Assembly: GCF_910592395.1 (NCBI RefSeq)
Contig: NC_088324.1
Location: 14,782,953-14,846,952, forward strand
DNA from: Lineus longissimus
Taxonomy: Eukaryota; Nemertea; Pilidiophora; Heteronemertea; Lineidae
Length of the DNA stretch: 64,000 nt
Reading direction: 5' to 3'
The notes below the pieces were generated by a model. It was given only the letters and a program-made list of their open reading frames with translations. It was not told where the DNA came from and made no database searches. Below, piece by piece: positions 26,701 to 35,379 of this stretch. A program made the position numbers and the translations under genes. Each line of letters begins with the position of its first letter. The stretch's first letter is position 1.

Positions 26701-28237
26701 GGGTGCTTTATGTAGGAGGTCAAGGTCCTTTAGATGCTTGTAGCTAGCTTGAAAAACAAATACTACCACAACCATTGCACACTATTTTGACTTGGCTTTT
26801 GGAGTACTGTTTGGCTACATGTCATTCCTCGTGTTGCACTTTCTCATGTGAAGTTATTGGGTGTTACACTTCTTTTAATTGCACTTGTGTTTGATTCCCA
26901 CTAGACGACACAAACAACACAGGAAACAAGGAAACCAATACACCAAACGCAGAGTTAACCTTAGATGAGGCAAATGATAGGAACACTGTTTCTAGTACAG
27001 AGGTGAGAGTGGAAGTTCCAACCAATGAAGCTGATGTTGAGGCAGTTGCTACAGTAATGGAGGCAGACACGATACCAGAATCTGGGAATGATGTTTCAAA
27101 GGGAGACGAAACTGCTGAGAAAGAACCTGAGGCTGCCCCAGAGGTTGCGACTGAGACTGGTGAGAAAACAGCAGAGGTTGTCGCTGAAACTTTAGCCGAG
27201 GCTGTTGAAATAGTAACAGAGACTGACAAAGGGGAAACAGAGGCTGCCAAGAGTGGCGATTCTGAGGCTGCAAAGGATGCAGCACCGGCAGATTCTGGGG
27301 TACAGGAGGTTGGGGATGCGGCTGATGAAGAGAAGACTGAGGCCGATGTCAGTGCTGAAAATGGCGAAGTGATGGAAACTACTGAAGTAGTTGAGGCGGG
27401 AAACAAAGGATCAGACGAACAGAATGGATCGGTTGCTGAAGCTGAAATCTTAGAAAATAATGATGCAACTACAGTAAACAAGGCTGCAGAAGAGAAAACT
27501 ATAGAAAATGACCAGATTCCTGAAACTACAGAAAAAGTTGAAAGTGCTGAAGCCGTCGCAACTGAACTTGATGAGGCAGAGGCAGAAGCTAAACCAACGC
27601 TAAAAGAAGATGGTAATTTCATCATAGTTAACTGATTGCACGTTTGACTAACAATTCCCATTTGGTTCTTATGTCTTCAGCAAAGTAGCAATAACAATGT
27701 CTTCTTCCAAGTGTTATTCAAAGTATCCTCTCCTGTTTTTACCCCGAAGAGTTTAATAACCGATAACAGCTAACTGTAACTAATCTTACTTTCTTCTTGC
27801 CAGGTGATGAGGAACCAACTCCTCAGCAGACCCAACAAGATTATTCCTCCCCTCCAAGACCTGCGTCAGACGCATCTCATAAATCTGGGGAGAAATCCTC
27901 CAGAGGGGGTAGCAAACGTGGCTCTGTATCTAGCGAAAAGGGCTCTCTTCAGGCCAGCCAGCATAGCTCGCCAAAGGGGTCCAAACCAGGGTCACCACAG
28001 AGCAAGGCAGATTCGCCCAAACCACAGAGCAGGGAAAGCTCTGCTGGTAGCAACCACGGCTCGCCCAAACCACAGAGCAGGGAAAGCTCTGCTGGTAGCA
28101 AGCATGGCTCCCCCAAACCACAGAGCAGGGAAAGCTCTGCTGGTAGCAAGCACGGCTCCCCCAAACCTCACAGCAGGGAAAGCTCTGCTGGGAGTAAGCA
28201 TGGTTCTCAGAAATCTGGGTCTGGGGGGAAGGAATAA
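17745..28237 (+). CDS. AK5: AK5-like adenylate kinase, two catalytic domains and a long tail
   Basis: Exons: 17745-17900, 18270-18471, 18968-19024, 19820-19954, 20686-20861, 21681-21794, 21925-22116, 22248-22344, 22485-22691, 23394-23569, 23771-23884, 24206-24397, 24696-24776, 25167-25185, 25467-25514, 26339-26434, optional 26905-27612, and 27804-28237. The longest form is 1067 residues; 831 without the acidic exon. The N-terminus (ATG at 17745, or 17839 as in human AK5) holds a Dpy-30-like segment (VPQLFE...LMTGLM..RP.D...YL). Domain 1 has P-loop GGPGSGKGTQ (Lys about 190), GDLLR, EGYPR and a short lid RIDDN. Domain 2 has GGPGSGKLTQ (Lys about 452), GDILR, EGFPR and RIDDN. Adenylate kinases interconvert ATP, AMP and ADP. 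The tail is low-complexity. Assignment rests on domain order and on DAKxYLAxRExPQLFE. Confidence 0.88.
18968..19024 (+). other. Candidate 57-nt cassette exon of the AK5-like gene
   Basis: Bounded by TTTAG and G|GTAGTT, 19 codons long, phase 1 on both sides. Including or skipping it leaves the frame intact. It encodes a mildly charged segment between the Dpy-30-like part and the first kinase domain. Confidence 0.55.
19614..19660. repeat. 16-bp inverted repeat in an AK5 intron
   Basis: Arms 19614-19629 and 19645-19660 are exact reverse complements around a 15-base AT-rich loop, about 160 bases before the acceptor at 19820. Confidence 0.85.
20015..20109. repeat. 18-bp inverted repeat in an AK5 intron
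   Basis: GTAACCATGACAACAGGA at 20015-20032 is exactly complementary to 20092-20109. The 59-base spacer shows no coding potential. It could be a small foldback element. Confidence 0.8.
22705..22765 (+). mobile_element. tRNA-Met-like SINE head fragment
   Basis: Contains ACCAGGCTCATAATCAA, which resembles a tRNA anticodon arm with a CAT anticodon. The same word occurs on the minus strand at 42421-42487. The B-box side is eroded here. Confidence 0.4.
22822..23224 (-). mobile_element. tRNA-derived SINE with target-site duplication
   Basis: Read on the minus strand, the element starts at 23224 with a tRNA-like head: GGGGCAGCATGGCC, A-box GGCCGAGTGGTTAG, an anticodon-like loop CTCACAA, and B-box GGTTCGATTCC. 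A body of about 330 bases follows, and it ends in a (GAA)n tail at 22822-22835. It is flanked by GGATTGTACC at 22812-22821 and again at 23225-23234, a 10-bp target-site duplication. It sits antisense in the AK5 intron between 22691 and 23394. The head does not close an acceptor stem, so it is not an intact tRNA gene. Confidence 0.88.
23895..24072. mobile_element. Foldback MITE, intact copy
   Basis: Begins CAGTAGAACCTCTCTTA and ends with the near-exact reverse complement TAATAGAGAGGTTCTACTG, about 178 bp in all. Internal repeats of GGACACCTCTCTA occur in direct and inverted form. It lies 10 bases downstream of the AK5 splice donor at 23885. The terminal CAGTAGAACC resembles pogo/Tigger-type ends, but no transposase is present. 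Confidence 0.75.
24206..24776 (+). other. AK5: Lid and C-terminal exons of AK domain 2
   Basis: Exons 24206-24397 (192 nt) and 24696-24776 (81 nt) encode the RIDDN lid segment and the INGDRDADE C-terminal element of the second kinase domain. They correspond one to one with 21925-22116 (192 nt) and 22248-22344 (97 nt) of domain 1. Confidence 0.75.
24887..25125 (+). mobile_element. tRNA-derived SINE with conserved-type 3' tail
   Basis: The tRNA-like head has an A-box-like TAGTGGCGTAACTG and a B-box-like GGGTTCAAGGCTCC. The 3' part reads GTGAAGTGCTTTGAGACTAC and then AGTATAAAGCGCTAAA, the kind of tail shared by several animal SINE families and thought to be recognised by LINE reverse transcriptase. 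It lies in the AK5 intron between 24776 and 25167, sense strand. No target duplication was found. Confidence 0.65.
25813..25987. mobile_element. Foldback MITE, diverged copy
   Basis: Shares with the 23895 copy the order: AGTAGAA-CTC start, TTTTGGTCCCAAATT core, TTCATTCAATTTGACCTCT, GTCAGTCCCGAG, and the ending CTTAATAGAGAGGTTCTACT. It lies in the AK5 intron between 25514 and 26339. Confidence 0.75.
26905..27635 (+). other. Acidic exon of the AK5-like gene: cassette or alternative end
   Basis: The frame entering from 26434 stays open for 243 codons to a stop at 27633-27635, giving a Glu/Ala/Val/Thr-rich acidic tail. A donor-like G|GTAATT at 27613, phase 1, lets the exon instead be a 708-nt symmetric cassette joining 27804. 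Another strong donor-like word (GAG|GTGAGA) lies at 27003 but is phase 0. Confidence 0.6.
28013..28204 (+). repeat. Four tandem 48-bp coding repeats
   Basis: Units 28013-28060, 28061-28108, 28109-28156 and 28157-28204. Each encodes 16 residues of the form SPKPQSRESSAGSKHG. Changes between units are few, mostly single bases. They lie inside the last exon of the AK5-like gene. Confidence 0.92.
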
Positions 28238-30625
28238 AGCAATCTTGTTCTGTTAAGGTTCTGAAGCTGATGTCAGGGTACGGATCACTTATCGACAAAT
28301 CCAACAACTTAGCCCAGTCTGCACATATCCAGTTTGTTATACTTTGGGACTCATCTTCTCTGTGAGAACTTGTAGTGTCGCGAGTTTGTAGGTAAAGCAA
28401 GAGAGTAACAACTTGCAGTTTGATGCCTGCCTGGCACACATGACATGGTTGTGATCATTTGACCAGAGCTGACCATCATTCATGACCAATCCACGGGCAG
28501 TATAACAATGGTAGCCGGATATATGTGTAAACTGTGTCTTAATCAGTTTGGATTTGTCAATCATTTCACTTATTGCTTGCCAGAGCATTCTGTAGCAATT
28601 GGTCCTTTCAAGCTCGAGTTGAACATTTAACCATGCTTGCTGTGCCATCACCGGTGCTAGTCAGAAAATGCACCTGCACATCATTAATGTTATATTGTAG
28701 TTTTCAGCATCCACGTCCCCAGGGACGAGCTTTAGGAACATTCAGCGCAGCGACTCGATAGAAATTGGACTCGGCTACAAATATCTATTATGACCATATT
28801 ATTTCTCTTCTGTTTCCTAACATCATATTGACCCCTTTTTGCCTGTACATGTATTTAGTTAGATGATTCCCCCTCTTGCCTGATAATCCAAACTGACATT
28901 TGGCGCGGTGAGACAGTGGTACATGTGGTGCCCCCAGTGTATATTGTAGCTGGCTTCAGTAGCTGGCTTCAGTAGCTTGTGATGACGTTTTTATCAAACC
29001 AGTAATGGGATGCCTGTATGCAAGGGTTCGTTTCAAGCATGTTTACGGTACAACCCTCAGCTCCACCCTCAAGATGTGCCTGTACCCTTGCTGTAGACTC
29101 CTAGATATTATGTTAACTACCTGAGCAATAGTTATAGACTGATGCAGATGTAACAGTTTTCACATTTCCTGGTCTGTGAAAGATTATGGATGATTTGATT
29201 AATAACTGTCTGTCAATGTTACCCTGTAGCATTGTTCAGTAATTTGCCAACCTTGTTGTCTAAAAGTTCCTTCCTCTCTTATATTCAGGTGAAGCCTAAT
29301 AAGAACACAACGACAACCCAGGCCAAGTCGCCAACACAATGTAAACACGAAGCAACAATTTTACTCTCAAAAGGACATCTACTGTAATGCCAAAAGCTTC
29401 ATATTTGGGATTATGTGAAAACATTGCTACTGTAAGATGCTGTGCCGCTTAGAAAAAAGAAGCTACGAAGGCAATGAATTGTGCTAATAACCTGTTATGG
29501 ATGGACTTCATTGTAACTGTGTTCTCATAAGGGGATGGCCAAAGTGTAGCAACCAATTTCCATGTTATACGGCATTTTGAGACATCATGTCTACATACAG
29601 GAAAATCCTTCCAGCTGCTTTTGCAGAATTTGATTCTTCCAAAAGTGACAGTCTTGATGAAAACTTTCTCAAAGGTTCCAAAATAAGATGCAAGTTTCTT
29701 TCCAGTCATCTTGCTGTTCTATCCGTCTGTAAATACATCTGTTGTTGTTCTGTTTATGAATCAGTTTTGTTGTTCCCAGTGGGTGGGAACAAAATAATGG
29801 AAATGAAAACTATTCAGGGCTCCCTTCGATGCGGGTGTACAATATTTCATGTGGGGCAGTACGTACCATTTATGGTACTGATTATGTTTTGAATATTAAC
29901 TTGTTGACTTTACACTTTTTGTAGTTTTGTGTAGTATAAATATCTTGTATGTTCACCACTGAGAACTTGATGAAATAGCTCTGTGCTTTTAAACGAAATT
30001 TTGTATGTAATCGGTCTACTTCATCAAGTTGAGCTGGTCAGGATTTTATTATGTACTCCTTTCATGTAAATTTTGTATAGCAATAGATTGTCTGTGATAA
30101 AGTAATTTACATAAAAGGAAAATTTATCAAATACAATGTAGAGTTTCTAGTTCTTCAGGCCAGGTATCAGTTTCTAATGTTGCTTTCTAAAAAATTGTTC
30201 AGATGACTAGATTCATTGGACTGCAAGTACATGTACACGTACCTGTGCATGTACATCTACATGTACATGTACATGTACCTGTGCATGTGCCTGTGCATGA
30301 AAATGTTGTGGTTGCAATACAGCAATAGCCAGAGCAAAATACGAAACCCATGACAATATTTTGTGAATCAATGTCATTCAGTCAACACTATGGATTTGGA
30401 GTGTCCATTTTGAATTCTGAAACCTAACGCCTGTTTTCCGTCCATGCACTATACATAGTTCATCCATGTCAAATGGATGATAACTCGAAAACCAGCATGG
30501 TTGTATTGTTTTCTATATATTTGGGCGACAGTCTTGAAGGACATCTGGTGTAGAATAAATTTGCTATGTACACACTGAGCAAAAGCTTGTACTTCACTTG
30601 GAAATAAAAATTATGCCAAATCTAA
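28238..30625 (+). other. 3' untranslated region of the AK5-like gene
   Basis: No further recognisable coding exon. A possible late exon starts after TATATTCAG at 29289, but it reaches a stop after two codons when joined in phase 1. Poly(A) signals lie at 30554-30559 and 30603-30608. A tract rich in ACATGT/GTGCATG words lies at 30228-30299. Confidence 0.5.
30228..30299. repeat. Microsatellite-like ACATGT/GTGCAT tract
   Basis: About 72 bases of imperfect alternating GTACAT, GTACCT and GTGCAT units, self-complementary throughout. Confidence 0.85.
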
Positions 30626-31177
30626 TTACGAGAGTTGTTTATTGTCCGTGAGCTCCTAATACTTGCTTCAAGTATAAGTTCATCCTCCATGCCAAGATTC
30701 CCGTTATTAACCCCTTCAAAGACAATTGATTGTCACTGTAGCAATGACCTACATCCAAGATAAATTTGCCTGAGATAGATAATGCCTCATCCATGGGGGT
30801 TAAAGATGGCGAACAAAGGGTACTTTAGTGGGCAAAAAGGGTCAAAGAATCCAGGAGTACATGGCCTTGGCCCATTACGCTACAACAGCCAAAAGGCCAT
30901 ACAGGCTCCGCAACCTTTGGCTGGCGATGTAAAAGACTTGCTTCAACCAATCCACAGAGCTTGATGTTGCCAAACAATCTGTCCATGACCGTGCATGGCA
31001 GTCACAACCCAGCAAGTCAAGTCACTGCTTGCCTTTCAGGACTGGGCAATTGCACACACTCGTCACATCCTAGCCACAAGCACTTGGGGACAGGGATGCA
31101 AAAATACTCCCCCTCCCGCATTCAAGCCATAGAATTACAAACAAGAAGTATGTAAATTGACAACTAACATTCCGTAT

Positions 31178-31183
31178 TTTATT
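31178..31183 (-). terminator. Probable poly(A) signal of the C6orf136-like gene
   Basis: AATAAA on the minus strand, about 550 bases past the stop at 31732. It faces the AK5 signals at 30554 and 30603, so these genes end tail to tail. Confidence 0.4.
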
Positions 31184-31731
31184 ACAATGTCCTTTCATCC
31201 AAATCCGTACATGATAATTACATGAGAACATTACTTCTAAATTGTTCATAATTACATATACAGTGAACATTAGAAAACAGTTAATCAAGACTATTGAACC
31301 GTAACATTGATGAATTAACTACAGTATTTCACATTTGGCTACATGTATTAGCCAGAAGTCAATTAGATGTCGTCAATGATGGGTTGGTGTTGAATCAAAC
31401 TGCTTCTGGAAAATCAATATTTGGAAGCTTATCACTACTAGTTTGGTATACAAATGAATTCGAAAAAGATCAGAAGCTGTGTTTGACATTAAAGCAAAGT
31501 CTGTGTCATCATGTACACCATGTAACCACGCACAATGCTGAGTACACGTAACTACAAGAACGCCAGTCTGAATTCCATCTCTGAGCTTGTAAACACTTTT
31601 CATATCACGAGAATTTCACGGTTTAGAGAAGTACGATGAAACTCTACTCCGACTATCAAATGTCAATGTCTCATTCGGACAGTCCAGTGACACCTGGTCG
31701 TCTTCGGAATCTCCTCTATATCTAACTAGCA

Positions 31732-34700
31732 TTATAAACTTGGTGGCAATGCTGGTTTCTTGTGGGTCATCATAAAAGAATTCAAATCTCCTAGGCTAGG
31801 CCGTGGGATTAGTCCAATCAAAATGGCGAGGGTTGCAGCTACGCCAGTCTTCTTGGGCACAACTCGTTCCTCGTCTAACATCCACTAAAACCAAGGGATG
31901 ATAAAAATCAATGATAAGACAGGAATAGTAGGATGGCTGTTAGACCTCTGAATAAGACTTGAATAAAAGTTAGGAGTAAAATTAAACAGATACCAAACTC
32001 TGAGTACTCTAACTTGAGACTGGCTAAGGTCAAAATTGTTGTTCGTGTTCAATTGTAGGTGAAGCAGGACTGGTCAAAAGCTACCGCTCAATTATACTTG
32101 GAATCTCTCCTTATGACAGGCAATAGACATCAACTGCTGAAGAAGTTTTTCATAGTTACTTACTCTGTCAATTCTATGCTTTTGTATCAGTCCATCTTTT
32201 CCGAGATAGAATATAGAGAAACCATCATGCCACCTAGAAATAGAGCAAAAAGAAAAACAATCAGATGATGACCAGAAAATGATTCCCGAGCACTTTATTG
32301 TGGAGGGGCCTCCAAGTGGGATAGTGTCAGATAAGATACCAAACTCCCTCTCGGCCAGTGCTAAGATTCCATCAGAACCCTACACCTATGCATATTGACT
32401 ACATGCTGTTTTGCTCCAACCTCATGGGTTTCGGTATTCAATATCAAGACTCGACGCCGAGGGTTCAATTTGTAAATCTCCTGCCACTCAACTTACTCAG
32501 ACTCATGCTCCATAGCGTTAGAGTACTTTCCCGGCAAGAATTTCCAGAACTTGAGGTATGTTGTGAGCGTCGGCAGACCGTTGACACGCCATCGCACCTT
32601 TATCGTATTGTCCTCTTCGTGGTGTGTCATTCGTAAAATGTGGAACTTGACGTTTGAAAATTTGAAATGTGAGAGAAACTTGATCTTGTTGAGTTCCCAG
32701 GCGTAGGCATTTATACCTCTGAAACGGAGAGATTTCATCAAGTTGGTTTTCATCAAAATTACAAAACAAATTGGGGGTTTGATCTTCTTGAAGGGTTTTC
32801 TTGGAGGCTACAGGGCCATTTGTCAAACTCTTACATGTAAATGACATCAGACAAGGATGATAGTTTCACTTGATTGTTTTTTCCGCTGACCACGTGAGTC
32901 GTCACTGTCATCCCTTTATATAATTTCCCCCACAAACTCACCTGTAGACTTTCTCCTCGCCCCAGTAGTTATTTTCAAATACCATTTCTTTGTGGTAAAG
33001 CGAATAGTCATGCATTTTCACGAAGAAGTTTTGGAACTGAAAATATAAGTTCAAGAGTGAATATACAACATTGAAGTATGTACGATAATGTGATCATGGC
33101 CATCTCTTATATTATTGGCAGAAATATTCTGCAACTTTAACAATTGGGTCTGTTATGAAACCATCATATCCTTTTTCAACTGAACCTCAACCGAAAACAC
33201 ACAATGACAATAGTCTGAAGCAGACCACAGACGACAACATGTTTGAAGCAATACTGACAGTTATTGCCCTCTCAAAATGCCCTTGGTGCCCTCAAAGTCA
33301 TTGAGCTTGATTGCACACAAGCTGAAGACATATAGGAAAGCAAAAGCTGGCTTACCTCTTTTTCTAACTTTTCCTTCATCTTCAGCAGATTATCTGAAGA
33401 CTGGCTGTTTTTCGGGGGCTCAATTCCCGATGACATTTTGGCAGAGCATAGGTAATTTTCCACAACATCGGAATCCACTGGTGACGATACAGACTTAGGG
33501 CTCAGAGTCTTTTCGATTGATGTATCACAGCTAATTTCACACACCTCAGTTTGAATATCACAATGTACCGGTATCATGTCCTTGGTGACTGGTTCGAAAG
33601 GTACAACAGTGATTGGGGTTGTTTCTTGGAGAAGAAGGTCACTAGGATATTCCTTTACAAATTTTTCCGAGGAGCAAATGTCTGTTTTTTCACATTCACA
33701 GAGAATATCACCAGGTAATTCATCAAAGCTTGATTCATGACCTGGACTCCATGTCGTCTCTGCACTGTGCATGTCATCAGCTGTATAGCTCACTGGGTGA
33801 AAAATGTTCCCAATAAATAAAGGATCGAGGAAACCTTTATTGTCCAGTTTTGTACTTTTCACTTGAAAACTGGGATTTTCTTTTTGTTTTTCTTCAACTC
33901 GAAAATCAGAGCTCCAAGTCAAACACAACTCCTTTGCTGAACCCGGTAATTTTGTTAATGGCAGAAATGACTGTAGTGGGTCGTCATGTTGGAACTCCTC
34001 TCTCCTGCTGAACTTGCCAGTAAAGCAAGGCAGTAAAGCTCCAGTTAGTTTTTTCGTTTCCAATGCCAGAGTGTGAAGGCTGGATCCTGCAGGAACTTTG
34101 GAGAGAAATGCACCTTCTCGACTTGTAAGCCTGCCTCTAGTGTGATGTGAAATGAAAACCTGAAAAGATCAATGCCAAATGAATTCAATGCTGTTGAATG
34201 AATGAAGCCGACAGCATAGCTAAAGCTACTGTAGGCATCGTGGAAGATGACAGTCCAAGCCATCAATGATGATTTCTGTTGATTACACTCTCTTGTGCTT
34301 TCCAATCAGATTGGATCTGGATTGAGGGACCACACTACTGTGTACGGTGAGCTACTTACTAGTTTTGGGAAAGAAACTTTGCCCAGCCTCTCGGACTCGG
34401 ATTTTGTGAATGTGATGATGGTATTGCCCGGCCCCTGGACCTGGTAGTGGTAGTGGTAAGGCTGGTTAGCTGGTATACGACTGTTGTTAGGCCTAACCAT
34501 TAAATAGTTATCAATAACTTATCATTAGATTACATCAAGAGTGTCAAGTTCTGAAACTATTCACCAAAAAGGACTATAAATGGTACAAACTCGCATACCT
34601 CAGGTAGATTGTGTACATGCAGTACATGTTGTATATATTGCTGCATGACCTCAACCTCATGCTTGCTGGCTTCCCCACATTGCACACCCGTGACAACTGA

Positions 34701-34805
34701 TTTAGCGTCCGTTTTAGCGCTTTCTATGCCTGTGAATGTGGCACCATATCGTACAGAACATAATTTTATAAAATGTGTGTTCCAAGGGCGAAGCTGGAAG
34801 GCCAT
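31732..34805 (-). CDS. C6orf136-like protein (DUF2358 family)
   Basis: Exons in gene order: 34599-34805, 34360-34500, 33356-34159, 32942-33036, 32497-32718, 32164-32233, 31732-31884. From the ATG at 34500 the frame runs cleanly for 494 residues. The C-terminal half matches human C6orf136: HDYSLYHKEMVFEN, VRWRVNGLP, FSIFYLGKDGLIQKHRIDR, then a short hydrophobic segment TLAILIGLIPRPSL. Molecular function is unknown to me; I recall it as a probable mitochondrial protein. The first exon (ATG 34805, 69 codons) looks coding, but neither acceptor before exon 2 keeps frame with its donor. Either an exon is missing or the ATG at 34500 is the start. About 310 residues upstream of the conserved block are low-complexity and unmatched. 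Confidence 0.85.
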
Positions 34806-35379
34806 TTTCGCATGTTTTGGGTCCAAAAACCGGAAAAATGTATTCGCAAAATAACGGAAGTTGGTTCAGTGAGCTTGCGCAGTCGGGTTTTATTACTTCC
34901 GATCGCGGTTGTTTTGAAATTTCTTCGTTTACAAAACTCCTTTTCACCACTTCAGGATTTATAAAACAATGAAAAAACATCTGCATTTGATACACTTATG
35001 TATATAGTTACTTTCAGGTTAGTTGATTGTGCAAAATATGTTTCTGACTGTTTACAAAGGACCTCTTTTGATTGGCTTTGTAACGCCGTACAAGCATACG
35101 CCAAGTTTACATACAGGCCTACATGATATCCATTTTCGGATGGAAGTCAAAATCTGGCTAATCTCGGACGAAACGTTTTGTTGCACACCATTGCAACGAT
35201 TGCAGCCTGTCATAGCTGTAATGTGAAGTTCCTGCCATCATAACATTTCTTGCAGTTGCGCTGATCAATATCGAGATCTACCATCCATTGGCATTGGCAA
35301 TGCTTTTCTTTTTATATGATTTCAGAGTTATTTCAAATCAACCTGGGTTTCATTGAGAGCTGCCATTGGCATTGCCACC
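34806..35379. promoter_or_regulatory. Divergent promoter between the C6orf136-like gene and DSN1
   Basis: 574 bases separate two start codons facing away from each other. The DSN1 5' leader may be spliced, since an acceptor-like TTTCAG lies near 35325. No TATA box at a convincing position was seen. Confidence 0.5.

Noticed and set aside
26864-27661. 265-codon minus-strand Ser/Ala/Val-rich open frame
   Set aside because: It mirrors the Glu/Ala/Val/Thr-rich acidic exon of the AK5-like gene. Codon mirroring explains it.
29289-29385. Extra AK5 exon after TATATTCAG
   Set aside because: Joined in phase 1 it stops after two codons. In phase 0 no good upstream partner is established, so it is more likely untranslated or not an exon.
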